Assembly: GCA_028866335.1 (NCBI GenBank)
Contig: JAGWIL010000021.1
Span: 1 to 14,895 of the forward strand
Length of the DNA stretch: 14,895 nucleotides
Reading direction: 5' to 3'
Source: Rhodospirillales bacterium
GTDB taxonomy: Bacteria; Pseudomonadota; Alphaproteobacteria; Acetobacterales; Acetobacteraceae
The notes below the pieces were generated by a model. The model worked only from the letters and a program-made list of their open reading frames with translations, was not told the DNA's origin and ran no database searches. Below, in pieces: positions 6,315 to 13,589 of this stretch. A program made the position numbers and the translations under genes. Every line of letters begins with the position of its first letter. The first letter of the stretch is position 1.

Positions 6315-6751
6315 TGAAAGATTTAACTTGTAAACAAAAGAAGGCTCTAGCTAAGATAGGTCATAAAAACCACCTAGATAAACTTGTAGATGATCCTGAT
6401 GACTCTGTTAGGTTTATGGTGGTTCAGCATGGTCACATGGAGCATCTAGATAAACTTGTAGGAGATTCTCTTCAGTTAACTAGATACCAGGTAGTGAAAC
6501 ATGGATACAAACACCACTTAGATAAACTAGTAAGAGATTCTGATCATGTTATTAGATATTTGGTTGCAGATAACGGCCATCCTGAGCATTTAAATATCTT
6601 AGTTGACGATCCTGTATCTATAGTTAGATACCGTGTAGCTAAGCATGGAAACAATGATCATTTAGATAAATTAATTGAAGATAAAGATGAAGGGGTTAGA
6701 TATATTGCTGAGAGAAGACTAAAGGAATTGAAAAATGTCACTGAAAGATAA
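6314..6751 (+). CDS. LRV/HEAT-like repeat protein, five units
   Basis: This 145-residue protein is the longest intact family member fully inside the window. The cap M-K-D-L-T-C-K-Q-K-K-A-L-A-K-I-G is followed by five 24-residue units beginning at residues 17, 41, 65, 89 and 113. Examples are H-K-N-H-L-D-K-L-V-D-D-P-D-D-S-V-R, Y-K-H-H-L-D-K-L-V-R-D-S-D-H-V-I-R and N-N-D-H-L-D-K-L-I-E-D-K-D-E-G-V-R. The final unit converts to the cap A-E-R-R-L-K-E-L-K-N-V-T-E-R. The ribosome site is GAGGAAG, and its ATG overlaps the topoisomerase stop. Its 3' end overlaps the next gene by 17 bases and carries that gene's ribosome site at 6721-6726. The units differ considerably among themselves, which suggests an older array. 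Function is unknown; alpha-solenoids usually mediate protein binding. Confidence 0.85.
   Translation: MKDLTCKQKKALAKIGHKNHLDKLVDDPDDSVRFMVVQHGHMEHLDKLVGDSLQLTRYQVVKHGYKHHLDKLVRDSDHVIRYLVADNGHPEHLNILVDDPVSIVRYRVAKHGNNDHLDKLIEDKDEGVRYIAERRLKELKNVTER
6721..6726 (+). promoter_or_regulatory. Shine-Dalgarno for the 6735 gene inside the repeat gene tail
   Basis: AAAGGA lies 8 bases before the ATG at 6735 and within the L-K-E-L-K codons of the repeat gene. The same heptad-and-spacer text (AAAGGAATTGAAAA) occurs at 1225-1238 before another downstream gene, so the coupling site appears to be carried with the repeat gene's 3' end. Confidence 0.6.
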
Positions 6752-7307
6752 AATTGCGTGGCTAGTTGAATCTAAAGAACCAGTATCTAGAGTTGATCAT
6801 CCTAATCGTTCAAAGGTTGTAAAAGATTTCAGTAAAGATCAGAATACTTATGTTAGATCTCCTGATTGGCTGAGCTCTGGTAATCAAAAAATATTACCCA
6901 AGCCAAATTATAAAAAGGCTAAAGGAACATTTGGCTTATCTAATGTTTGGAATAATCTTGGTTATGTAGCACCAAGACATGTACCATGGTTTCATTATTT
7001 CGATACTAAAAAGAAAAGACATTACATAGCGTTTAATAAACATCATGAGGATGAGATTAGAAATGCTAGACCAGTCCAGTCAGTTTGGACTGGAGGTAAA
7101 CAGAGTAAGTTTAAATCTTTACCTAGTGGTGAAGAGTTTAGTAAAAACCCAGGTAAGCCCTCTTATCAAAAAGTAATTCATGATCCCATTAAACATATGG
7201 AAGATACAGGTTATAGAGTAAAATTAGTGAATGATTTGGAAAAACATAGAAATAAAGTCAAAAAGAATCCCGATATTAAATTGGGTTCTCAAGAAGGAAT
7301 GAATTAA
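6735..7307 (+). CDS. hypothetical protein, 190 residues
   Basis: I do not recognise this family. The protein is basic and hydrophilic, with many K, N, P, H and W residues and no cysteine, membrane segment or signal peptide. The middle (about 60-115) looks like the folded core, with aromatic-rich stretches such as F-G-L-S-N-V-W-N-N-L-G-Y-V-A-P and W-F-H-Y-F-D-T-K-K-K-R-H-Y-I-A-F. The C-terminal third is charged, and P/K/G-rich segments suggest flexible ends. It overlaps the upstream repeat gene by 17 bases and uses the AAAGGA at 6721-6726. A repeat microgene starts one base after its stop. Its codon use matches the rest of the left block (AGA arginine). Confidence 0.75.
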   Translation: MSLKDKIAWLVESKEPVSRVDHPNRSKVVKDFSKDQNTYVRSPDWLSSGNQKILPKPNYKKAKGTFGLSNVWNNLGYVAPRHVPWFHYFDTKKKRHYIAFNKHHEDEIRNARPVQSVWTGGKQSKFKSLPSGEEFSKNPGKPSYQKVIHDPIKHMEDTGYRVKLVNDLEKHRNKVKKNPDIKLGSQEGMN

Positions 7308-7308
7308 G

Positions 7309-7461
7309 ATGAAAGGTTTAACTTATAAACAAAAGAGGGCTCTAGCTGAAATCGGTCACCCTCATCATCTAGATAAGCTAGTGAATGATCCTCATTGGTG
7401 TGTTAGATCTGAAGCTGAGTACCAAAAACGGGAAAGACCCATGAACTCTATAGAATCTTAG
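7309..7461 (+). CDS. LRV/HEAT-like repeat microprotein with abnormal C-terminus
   Basis: This 50-residue product has the cap M-K-G-L-T-Y-K-Q-K-R-A-L-A-E-I-G and one near-consensus unit H-P-H-H-L-D-K-L-V-N-D-P-H-W-C-V-R. The expected R-S-E-V-A-E-H-G-H then becomes R-S-E-A-E-Y-Q-K-R-E-R-P-M-N-S-I-E-S. The valine codon is missing and the sequence leaves the family, so the copy looks cut off by a deletion or by joining to unrelated DNA. It is the last gene of the left block; the terminator hairpin at 7541 follows 80 bases later. AAGGA around 7294-7298 may serve as a ribosome site. It is still an open reading frame, so a product could be made. Function is unknown. Confidence 0.65.
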   Translation: MKGLTYKQKRALAEIGHPHHLDKLVNDPHWCVRSEAEYQKRERPMNSIES

Positions 7462-7540
7462 AGAGTAGAATACGTTCTAATCAAGAAATTAATTCAATAG
7501 ATTACTGTTTAATTTCAATCAGTTAGAGCCTTTATTAATT

Positions 7541-7570
7541 AACCCAGTTAGAAATTTCTAACTGGGTTTT
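7541..7570 (+). terminator. rho-independent terminator, end of accessory block
   Basis: 7541-7568 is a perfect 28-base palindrome (arm AACCCAGTTAGAAA). It forms a stem with CCCAGTTAG/CTAACTGGG at its core and an AT loop, and is followed by TTTTATCTTATT. Placed 80 bases after the last gene of the left block, it should end that transcription unit. Confidence 0.85.
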
Positions 7571-7688
7571 ATCTTATTCAGATTTTGCCATTTTTGCCAA
7601 ATTTCAAGATCAAAGGTACCTTTTAATAATTTATTATATAAGCGGGAAATAAGTTTCCGTCTTATTGTGTTCCTCCGGTTGTAAACTT

Positions 7689-7720
7689 GAGAGTTGCTAA
7701 TTATTAGCAACTCTCCTTTT
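7689..7720 (+). terminator. second terminator-like hairpin before the capsid block
   Basis: GAGAGTTGCTAA (7689-7700) and TTAGCAACTCTC (7704-7715) form a perfect 12-bp stem with a 3-base loop, followed by CTTTTC. It lies about 120 bases after the first terminator with no gene in between, so it may end a short transcript starting between the two, or back up the first terminator. Confidence 0.65.
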
Positions 7721-7755
7721 CAATCACACGAATTGCGTATCTTTATCCCTTGCTT

Positions 7756-7763
7756 AAAAAGGA
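7756..7763 (+). promoter_or_regulatory. Shine-Dalgarno deciding the ATG start at 7771
   Basis: AAAAAGGA ends 7 bases before the ATG at 7771. It selects this ATG over the in-frame TTG at 7750, which lies upstream of the site and has no ribosome site of its own. Confidence 0.7.
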
Positions 7764-7770
7764 TTATAAT

Positions 7771-9585
7771 ATGACTCAATTGATTTTTCTATCGGTACCT
7801 CCGAAGAGCAAGGTGCCAGTGAAAGCATCGCTATTCAAGTGCCCAACCTCTCATGCTCAAGTAGTTGCTAACGAAATTATGATTCCTAATTCGCCCTTTA
7901 GTGGGAAGCCGATGCAGAGAATTACTAGCAAGCGCATTGAAGTTGAAGCTTCCGATATCGGTCCTGGAGATATGCGAGTTGTCGGAACTTGTAAGAATTG
8001 CTCACACACCTTACTTGCCTCTGCTCTTGCTGTTGCAGCACTCAAAGGCAAACCTCATTGCGTTATGTGCGGTTCACATGTTGAACCTCAGCTAATCAAG
8101 CAGGCTCTACCGGTTGGTGAAGGTGATGAGCTTGAGTATGGCTCAGACCTACATGACGATCCAGAAATTCTTCATGGTGACCCAAAGTATGCTGACATTG
8201 GTCTAAATCGTGATCTAATTCATGATGACTTTGATGCTGATGAAGCTCATCTCTTCCCTGACATTGATGCTCAAGAAGAGATGGAAGATTTTCCTGATAT
8301 GGATGTTCTTCACAATGAAGATGATAACGATGACAATGATCAAGTCGTTGCTCATAGAATCTTGTCTGAAATGGACGATGAAGAAGATGACGACATGAAT
8401 GATGGAGATGAAGGTGACTCTGATGGTGACGACGATAACGATGATGACTATTATGACGATCCTGACGATACAGATGAAGAGCCCGATGAAGATGATGTCG
8501 GCAACAACGACTACTATGATGAAGATGAAGACAATCCTGATGAGGATGAAGTAGATGAAGCTCATGTCAATCATGATGACGATGATGACGATTCAATGGA
8601 CGCAACAGCTTCCTTAGATTGGGATTCAGAAGATGATGACGATGAGATGGGTCTAGAACAACCACATACTGTAGGCAATGTAGCCGTAACCACAATGGAT
8701 CCTGATTTGATTACTCAAGATACTTCCCTGAGACAGGTCGGCATTAGTGCTGCAGATGCACTGCATTCTACAGTAACTGCCGACAATGCAACTTTAGCTG
8801 TCCTTCCAATTGATGCGAAGTCAGCTATGATTTTGGCGATGGTAGAAGGTGTGGGCTATATGCCTTATGTCGGACTTGAGGAAGTTAAAGCTTCTGAAGC
8901 TTGCAAACCACTGTTTGCTAATCCTACAAAGTTGATTAACGCTGTTAACGCCGTACTGGCTAACACTCAGGGAGATGTAATTAAAGATCTTGCTGGTTTT
9001 GGTGTTCGTCAGCTTAACTATAATGTTAAAGCTTCTTCTCTTATTGAGAAGAGAATTAAGGAAGGTGTGGAAGCAGCTACTTCAGCACTTAATGATGAGA
9101 AAGAACATCTCGTCGAAGATCTAAGACAGTGCCTTGCTATTGCTGCTACTGAGGTTCTTAAAAACTTAACTGATGGCTACACCAATCCTGTGTCAGCATC
9201 TCTTGCAGATGGTTTGAAGCAAGTTGGTGTTCGCTCTGCTAATAAGCTTATTGATGATGCCTTTACTGATAAAGGTCCAGAGCTAATGAAGACAATCATT
9301 GCTCGAGGTCTTGAGCTTATGGACAAACCGTACGATACTCGTAATGAGATCGCAAAATATGTTACTGCCGCAGCAGGTCGTAACGTACTGGCTACCGCCT
9401 CTGTTGGAGACCGTGTAGCCGATTCACTGGCTAGAGGAGTAGTTCCTTTGTCAGCTCAGCCCTCGGCTGAAAGTAATGTCGAGACGGCCGTGACCGCAAA
9501 TGCAATTCCTGTAGATGCGTCCACAACTTATGATTATAAATCTATCGTGAAAAGTCTTTCGGCTTCACGCCGTAATTCTCGATAA
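7771..9585 (+). CDS. putative capsid-block protein: zinc-ribbon-like N-terminus, acidic linker, helical C-terminus
   Basis: With the ATG at 7771 the product has 604 residues. Residues 1-115 contain C74-K-N-C77 and C97-V-M-C100, a pair of C-x-x-C knuckles like a zinc ribbon, plus C24. Residues about 118-295 are extremely acidic, with long D/E runs. Residues about 300-604 are alanine-rich and mainly helical, and end in a basic serine-rich tail (S-L-S-A-S-R-R-N-S-R). The gene lies two upstream of the major capsid gene, the usual neighbourhood of scaffold, core or protease proteins. An acidic, helical protein fits a scaffold or internal core role, but I see no serine-protease motif and no family match, so this is inference from position. 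Codon use is mixed, with more CGT arginine than the left block. A TTG at 7750 would add 7 residues. Confidence 0.7.
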   Translation: MTQLIFLSVPPKSKVPVKASLFKCPTSHAQVVANEIMIPNSPFSGKPMQRITSKRIEVEASDIGPGDMRVVGTCKNCSHTLLASALAVAALKGKPHCVMCGSHVEPQLIKQALPVGEGDELEYGSDLHDDPEILHGDPKYADIGLNRDLIHDDFDADEAHLFPDIDAQEEMEDFPDMDVLHNEDDNDDNDQVVAHRILSEMDDEEDDDMNDGDEGDSDGDDDNDDDYYDDPDDTDEEPDEDDVGNNDYYDEDEDNPDEDEVDEAHVNHDDDDDDSMDATASLDWDSEDDDDEMGLEQPHTVGNVAVTTMDPDLITQDTSLRQVGISAADALHSTVTADNATLAVLPIDAKSAMILAMVEGVGYMPYVGLEEVKASEACKPLFANPTKLINAVNAVLANTQGDVIKDLAGFGVRQLNYNVKASSLIEKRIKEGVEAATSALNDEKEHLVEDLRQCLAIAATEVLKNLTDGYTNPVSASLADGLKQVGVRSANKLIDDAFTDKGPELMKTIIARGLELMDKPYDTRNEIAKYVTAAAGRNVLATASVGDRVADSLARGVVPLSAQPSAESNVETAVTANAIPVDASTTYDYKSIVKSLSASRRNSR

Positions 9586-9611
9586 CTTTCATCTTTCTGG
9601 AGAATCCTTAA

Positions 9612-10343
9612 ATGTTGGAACTAAGCTTAACTAAAATTCTTCTTTCTCAAGAGCTGCCATTACTTTCTACTTCACCGGCTTTTGACGAAGGTACTGGTCT
9701 TGAGTTTATTATGGGGACCAATCAGGCAAACACTGGCTCTCCTACTGGAGCAGGCAATGTTGTTCAGCCTGGTTCAGGTAATTCTGGTGCTTACTACGCT
9801 GGTGCTGCTCTGAACGTGTACACTCGTCCTTCCACTGGCGTCTGGGTTGATACTCTGACTGTTAGTGCTACTACCTATACCGTTACTTTGACGCAGATTC
9901 CTACTGCGGCAAATACGATCTCTGTGGTTGCTGGAGGCGTGCAGTATACTCAGGTTTCTTCTAATCCTACCTCTACTCAGTTTACGGTCGGTGGAACCAA
10001 TAACCAGACTTTGACCTTTAATTCTGCTGCTGCAGGTACCATCGTTACCGTTACCTACACATATAGCCTTAGCATTCAGCAGGCCGAAATCTTTGTGGGT
10101 GATGGTGTTGCCGGTGGTTATTCTCCTTCTTCTGTTACCAATACTGTTGGTGTCATTGAACGAGGCATTTTCTACACGTCTGACTTTACGACTGCAACTT
10201 ATTGGGGTGCAGGTAATGTTACCAATATCACTCTAGCTGCTGGTGGTCTTTATACCACTGGTGGTTCTGGCGCATCTGTTCCTGGAACGGTTTATCAGAT
10301 TCCTACAACTGATATTCCCTTCCTTGGCCTATATGTCCGCTAA
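9612..10343 (+). CDS. beta-rich protein, putative capsid decoration or head fibre protein
   Basis: This 243-residue protein is rich in T, S, G, V, A and Y, with almost no K and few charged residues. Alternating hydrophobic/polar strands are typical of beta-sandwich virion proteins. Residues about 72-155 look Ig-like: W-V-D-T-L-T-V, T-Y-T-V-T-L-T-Q-I-P, I-S-V-V-A-G-G-V, then L-T-F-N-S-A-A-A-G-T-I-V-T-V-T-Y-T-Y. The A-G-T-x-V-T-V-x-Y strand is common in phage surface proteins. Residues 34-60 are a G/N/S/P-rich linker. GGAGAA precedes the ATG by 9 bases; a second ATG at residue 34 lacks such a site. It lies 26 bases after the acidic-protein gene and 22 bases before the major capsid gene, which supports a capsid-surface role. 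The exact role is inferred. Confidence 0.65.
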   Translation: MLELSLTKILLSQELPLLSTSPAFDEGTGLEFIMGTNQANTGSPTGAGNVVQPGSGNSGAYYAGAALNVYTRPSTGVWVDTLTVSATTYTVTLTQIPTAANTISVVAGGVQYTQVSSNPTSTQFTVGGTNNQTLTFNSAAAGTIVTVTYTYSLSIQQAEIFVGDGVAGGYSPSSVTNTVGVIERGIFYTSDFTTATYWGAGNVTNITLAAGGLYTTGGSGASVPGTVYQIPTTDIPFLGLYVR

Positions 10344-10365
10344 TATTGATTGGAGATTATAACAA

Positions 10366-11484
10366 ATGACCGAAATTAACCCAGTAAAGCTGCGTCGTTC
10401 AAAGTTACACGCAACTGAAATTAACCGCGCTGGCTCTAAAGAGAAGTTGATTGGTCGTGGCGGCCATATCAATGCTTCCGATAACATGGATCTTCTCCGT
10501 GGTATTGGTCAGCTTCTAAACCAGATGGGTGAAGGCAAGATTATGTCTCTTGCTGAAGCTGCTGATGCTCAGCCTGAGAGAGTTCTCACCACTGCTCAGG
10601 CACATGAAGCTGTCCTTTCTGCCTACAATCAGGCAAAGGCTGGAGATTCACGCGCTTGGATGGAGCTTGGCCAGTCTATTGGTACAGAGCTTTATGAGAC
10701 TGCTAACCGTGAAGGCCTCATGCGTCGTGCTCTTATGAGAGCAGACGTTGTGCAAGGGTCTATTCCTCGCATTCCGTTTGCCTTCAAGACCTCATTTGCC
10801 TGGGAAGCTTCTTCTGCAGCTTCCATTCAGCCTACTCTAGTACGTAACAAGTACCTCTTGCCTCCAGAGTTTTATATTGAAGCTCACTTGTGGGTTGAAG
10901 AGAGAGAAATTTATCAGTCACCTGGTGATATTCTTGAAGAGAAGCTGATGGAAGGTCAAGAAGCTATCATGACTCGTGAAGACGCTGTCATGGTTAAGCT
11001 ACTTCAGGCTCAGGTTGGTGGCTCTAATGCTCCATTGACTATTGTTGGTGGGTTTACTCCTCAGAACCTTGGTCTTATGCGCTCTGAGCTACTTCAGTGG
11101 AACCTACCTGCCACACTGTTGTTCTTTGCTTCTAATATCCTAAACGATATTACTACCAATACAACTTTTGGCACGTTCTATGATCCCGTCTCTCAGTATG
11201 AAGTTGTTCAGACTGGTTTCATTGGTCGTATCCTTGGTATCAGCCTTATCACTGACGCTTATCGTGTTCCTCAACAGAAGGTTCTTAGTGCCGGTGACAT
11301 TTACTTGCTCACCTCTCCTGAGTTCCTCGGTGCTTATACTGATCGTGGTCCAGTGGTTGCTAATGAAGTTAACGCTTCTGCTTCTGGTCATGGTGTTCCT
11401 GCTCGTGGTTGGCATCTGTTTGAGACTATGTCTATGACAGTTGCTAATAGCCGTGGTGTTGTGTACGCTTCGTCCAATAGCTAA
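10366..11484 (+). CDS. major capsid protein (HK97-fold type)
   Basis: This 372-residue protein has the length and layout of an HK97-type major capsid protein. The N-terminal part (about 1-115) is helical and charged, like a scaffolding or N-arm region. It is followed by P-R-I-P-F-A-F-K-T-S-F-A-W near 135-147, a charged E-loop/spine region (W-V-E-E-R-E-I-Y-Q-S-P-G-D-I-L-E-E-K-L near 176-195), and a C-terminal A-domain ending W-H-L-F-E-T-M-S-M-T-V-A-N-S-R-G-V-V-Y-A, a typical final strand pattern. GGAGAT precedes the ATG. Arginine is coded by CGT/CGC in 18 of 21 cases, against 3 of 26 CGN in the topoisomerase gene, consistent with very high expression. The gene is followed by a GC-rich hairpin at 11494-11519. 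Assignment rests on length, pattern, codon bias and neighbours. Confidence 0.75.
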   Translation: MTEINPVKLRRSKLHATEINRAGSKEKLIGRGGHINASDNMDLLRGIGQLLNQMGEGKIMSLAEAADAQPERVLTTAQAHEAVLSAYNQAKAGDSRAWMELGQSIGTELYETANREGLMRRALMRADVVQGSIPRIPFAFKTSFAWEASSAASIQPTLVRNKYLLPPEFYIEAHLWVEEREIYQSPGDILEEKLMEGQEAIMTREDAVMVKLLQAQVGGSNAPLTIVGGFTPQNLGLMRSELLQWNLPATLLFFASNILNDITTNTTFGTFYDPVSQYEVVQTGFIGRILGISLITDAYRVPQQKVLSAGDIYLLTSPEFLGAYTDRGPVVANEVNASASGHGVPARGWHLFETMSMTVANSRGVVYASSNS

Positions 11485-11493
11485 GATAAATAA

Positions 11494-11520
11494 AAATGGG
11501 GGTAGAGATACCCCCATTTA
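11494..11520 (+). terminator. hairpin terminator or attenuator after the major capsid gene
   Basis: AAATGGGGGTA (11494-11504) pairs with TACCCCCATTT (11509-11519) around a GAGA loop, giving an 11-bp stem that begins 9 bases after the capsid stop. The U-tract is only the TTT within the stem arm, so termination may be partial. It may also protect the 3' end of the capsid mRNA. Confidence 0.7.
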
Positions 11521-11550
11521 ACTATCAGCTATCAACCAAAGAGAAATACA

Positions 11551-11793
11551 ATGTCCATTCGTTGCAAAATGCAGTTAGAAAACGTATATGCTCAAACTTG
11601 GGGTGGAAGCAAAGCTATTTTCCGCTGTATGTATGATGAAAAATTGATCGAAGAAGATGTATCTTTCCAAAAAGCTACTCCTTCAGGTCATGCTGAATTT
11701 GTTATTGATAATCCCAAGGCTTCTGCACAGTTGATAATTGGAGGATATTACTATTTTGATATTACGCCTGTTCCTGTGCCCGAATCTAATTAA
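11551..11793 (+). CDS. small post-capsid conserved phage protein, 80 residues
   Basis: The product begins M-S-I-R-C-K-M-Q-L-E-N-V-Y and ends Y-Y-Y-F-D-I-T-P-V-P-V-P-E-S-N. Inside are F-Q-K-A-T-P-S-G-H-A-E-F-V-I-D-N-P and a G-G-Y-Y-Y-F-D strand. From memory, many phages carry a short protein of this plan directly after the major capsid gene: an N-terminal K-C-K strand, then W/F-x-K-x-T-P-x-G, N-P-x-A and F-x-P-G-x-x-Y-Y-x-D-F-T-P-A. Its function is not established to my knowledge. A small all-beta fold is likely. The ATG has GAGAAA upstream (CAAAGAGAAATACAATG). It follows the capsid hairpin and precedes the large 11814 gene by 20 bases, so it probably belongs to the virion module. Confidence 0.7.
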   Translation: MSIRCKMQLENVYAQTWGGSKAIFRCMYDEKLIEEDVSFQKATPSGHAEFVIDNPKASAQLIIGGYYYFDITPVPVPESN

Positions 11794-11813
11794 TCCTATC
11801 AAAAGGTAACAAA

Positions 11814-13589
11814 ATGACAGAGCTATCTAAAGCCATTACTAAAGCTTCTAATCTAATAGTCAGTGCGATAGAAGCTCAGTCGCCTGAGACAGATTGTAAG
11901 CTATTTCCTCGTAAGCTACATGAACTTGTAGCTAATTCTATATCAGCACAAGATTCTTCTTTAGTAACTATTGTTGCTAATGAGATTGCACCAAAAGTAA
12001 ACATGGCAGCAGATATTTTAGCTTGTGCTCATGGTATGTATTCTGTGGGCGATAAGACAAATGCTTTGCGTATGGTTTTAGCTGCCTTTAACAGTCCTGA
12101 TTGCGTCGATCTAATGACTAGCTTGAGTGAGTTGAATGAAGAAGCCGATCCTTCAGATGTTGAGGCTGTTACTGCAAGAATTAACAAAGGAGAGGCTTAT
12201 GATAGAGATATCGTAGACCACGACCCTGATGAGATTCTTTTTGGTGAGGATCATGAAATTCCTCCCACACATACTGATCCTCTTTCCGCTCATGAAGACG
12301 CTTTAGTAGGTAATCCTGCTGCGGCTATTGATGCTATTCAAGATCAAGATTTAAATTGGCCTAATTCAGGTGCTCCATATGCGGATTGGTCCACATATGA
12401 TTATCTAAATCAAGGCGTACCTCCTGATTCTTATATGGTCTTGAGAGATGTTTTGTCTTCTGAATATGATAGAGACTCCGACAATTGGCAAAAGGTTATT
12501 GCTCGTGAAGAAACTCCTTTAACCTGGAGACGCAATGTTTCTGAAGATGGAAAACGTCACTTTATGCACGCTCAAGGGCCTGGAGGACACAAAGCTTTTA
12601 TCACTTCTAACAAAGTTGGCAAACCCCTAACCTCTACTATTGTAAAAAACGGGCAAAGAGTTCATGAGAGTGGCCATAATACCTTAGATGAAGCTAAAGC
12701 TCATGCAGCAAAGATCATGAACCATCTTCATCAAAGATCCATCCATGCTAGTTCTGTACATGTATGGAAAAAGGTTAAATCTCCTAATGGAGAGGTGTAC
12801 GCTAGATTAAATACTCCTTCTCATAAAGCATTTATTATGATGACTCCTCAGGGTGAATTTAAATCAGAAATTTATAAAGATAAAAAGCGTCTAAAAGCTA
12901 AACTGCACCAGTCTTTTAGTGATGCTAAACATCACGTAGAGTCCTATGTTACAAAAAACATTGTGGAATCCAATGACGTTTTGAGCTATGGAGGTTTGAT
13001 GGGGGCTGGTGGTTATTTAATGGATCACGAACAAGATTTAGGCACTGATGATTATGGTGGATTCTCAAACTTGATTGATTCTGGTTATGGAGATAACTAC
13101 GCATTTCCAAATGATGAAAATGAATACGATATAGCCGCTGCTGTTCCTATGCAGAACGTAGCTGATATTACACCCGGTTATGGTGACAATCATAGAACAA
13201 ATGTTAGCACTGATCCTGCCACGGATGCCTATTGGAATCCGGCAAACTGGAATTTAGATGCTGATCTTCCTTATCGTTCAGATCCTTTCATTATGGATTT
13301 TGATGATATGGCGGCTGTTAATCCTGGTATGACTGATCTAAATGGTATCGACAATACTGCTAAAGGTGAACCTAGAAACGAAAGTGACACAGGTTATCTA
13401 CAGCAGATGTATGGCCTTGTTCCTACTTTGAATCCTTCTCAGGAAGTTATTTGCAGAATCACTAAAAAGATTAAAGATCCAAAAGTTATTGCTGCTATTA
13501 ATATTATGGCTAGTAAGAACGATAAGGAATCTACAGCGAAGTTGATGACCTTTATTAATACTTATTGTGCAAAACATAATATCGTTTAA
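11814..13589 (+). CDS. putative virion protein with internal duplication, 591 residues
   Basis: I do not recognise this family. Residues 1-120 are helical (M-T-E-L-S-K-A-I-T-K-A-S-N-L-I-V-S-A-I-E). Residues 120-235 are acidic and probably flexible. Two related modules follow, at about 238-302 and 318-379. Both start W-[RK]-[RK], share H-K-A-F-I (259-263 and 337-341), have a K-x-G/K-K core, and end in an F/L-x-[DE]-A-K-x-H helix (L-D-E-A-K-A-H; F-S-D-A-K-H-H). The region 385-530 is rich in G, Y, D, N and P and looks extended. The C-terminus (about 540-591) is a compact helical segment with C547 and C585. AAAAGGT precedes the ATG. Position after the capsid genes suggests a head or internal virion protein, but this is not shown by sequence. 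A strong terminator follows at 13668. Confidence 0.7.
   Translation: MTELSKAITKASNLIVSAIEAQSPETDCKLFPRKLHELVANSISAQDSSLVTIVANEIAPKVNMAADILACAHGMYSVGDKTNALRMVLAAFNSPDCVDLMTSLSELNEEADPSDVEAVTARINKGEAYDRDIVDHDPDEILFGEDHEIPPTHTDPLSAHEDALVGNPAAAIDAIQDQDLNWPNSGAPYADWSTYDYLNQGVPPDSYMVLRDVLSSEYDRDSDNWQKVIAREETPLTWRRNVSEDGKRHFMHAQGPGGHKAFITSNKVGKPLTSTIVKNGQRVHESGHNTLDEAKAHAAKIMNHLHQRSIHASSVHVWKKVKSPNGEVYARLNTPSHKAFIMMTPQGEFKSEIYKDKKRLKAKLHQSFSDAKHHVESYVTKNIVESNDVLSYGGLMGAGGYLMDHEQDLGTDDYGGFSNLIDSGYGDNYAFPNDENEYDIAAAVPMQNVADITPGYGDNHRTNVSTDPATDAYWNPANWNLDADLPYRSDPFIMDFDDMAAVNPGMTDLNGIDNTAKGEPRNESDTGYLQQMYGLVPTLNPSQEVICRITKKIKDPKVIAAINIMASKNDKESTAKLMTFINTYCAKHNIV

Larger units (their letters stand above)
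7462..7770 (+). other. non-coding region between accessory and capsid blocks
   Basis: This is the longest stretch without a gene (about 309 bases). It holds nothing recognisable to 7540, then a terminator palindrome at 7541-7570, an AT-rich interval with a 12-base palindrome AAAGGTACCTTT at 7612-7623 and a TTTATTATATAAG-like stretch, a small GGAAA/TTTCC hairpin near 7644-7660, and a second terminator-like hairpin at 7689-7720. A promoter for the capsid genes is expected here or just downstream, but I see no convincing -35/-10 pair. Confidence 0.6.

Noticed and set aside
7733..7770. TTGCGT (7733) and TATAAT (7765) as a sigma-70 promoter for the capsid block
   Set aside because: The spacing is 26 bases, far from 16-18, and the TATAAT abuts the ATG, which would leave the transcript no room for the clear Shine-Dalgarno at 7756-7763.
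7750..7770. TTG at 7750 as the start of the acidic capsid-block protein
   Set aside because: It lies upstream of the AAAAAGGA ribosome site, whereas the ATG at 7771 is correctly spaced from it.
8215..8574. Minus-strand open frame coding for a very hydrophobic I/V-rich product that resembles a membrane protein
   Set aside because: It is the antisense of the GAT/GAC/GAA-rich acidic stretch of the 7771 gene, which reads as I/V/F on the other strand. It has no ribosome site and the + strand gene is well supported.
11168..11437. Hydrophobic + strand open frame inside the major capsid gene
   Set aside because: It is an out-of-frame shadow of the capsid gene with no ribosome site; its leucine/valine richness comes from CTT/GTT codons read in another frame.
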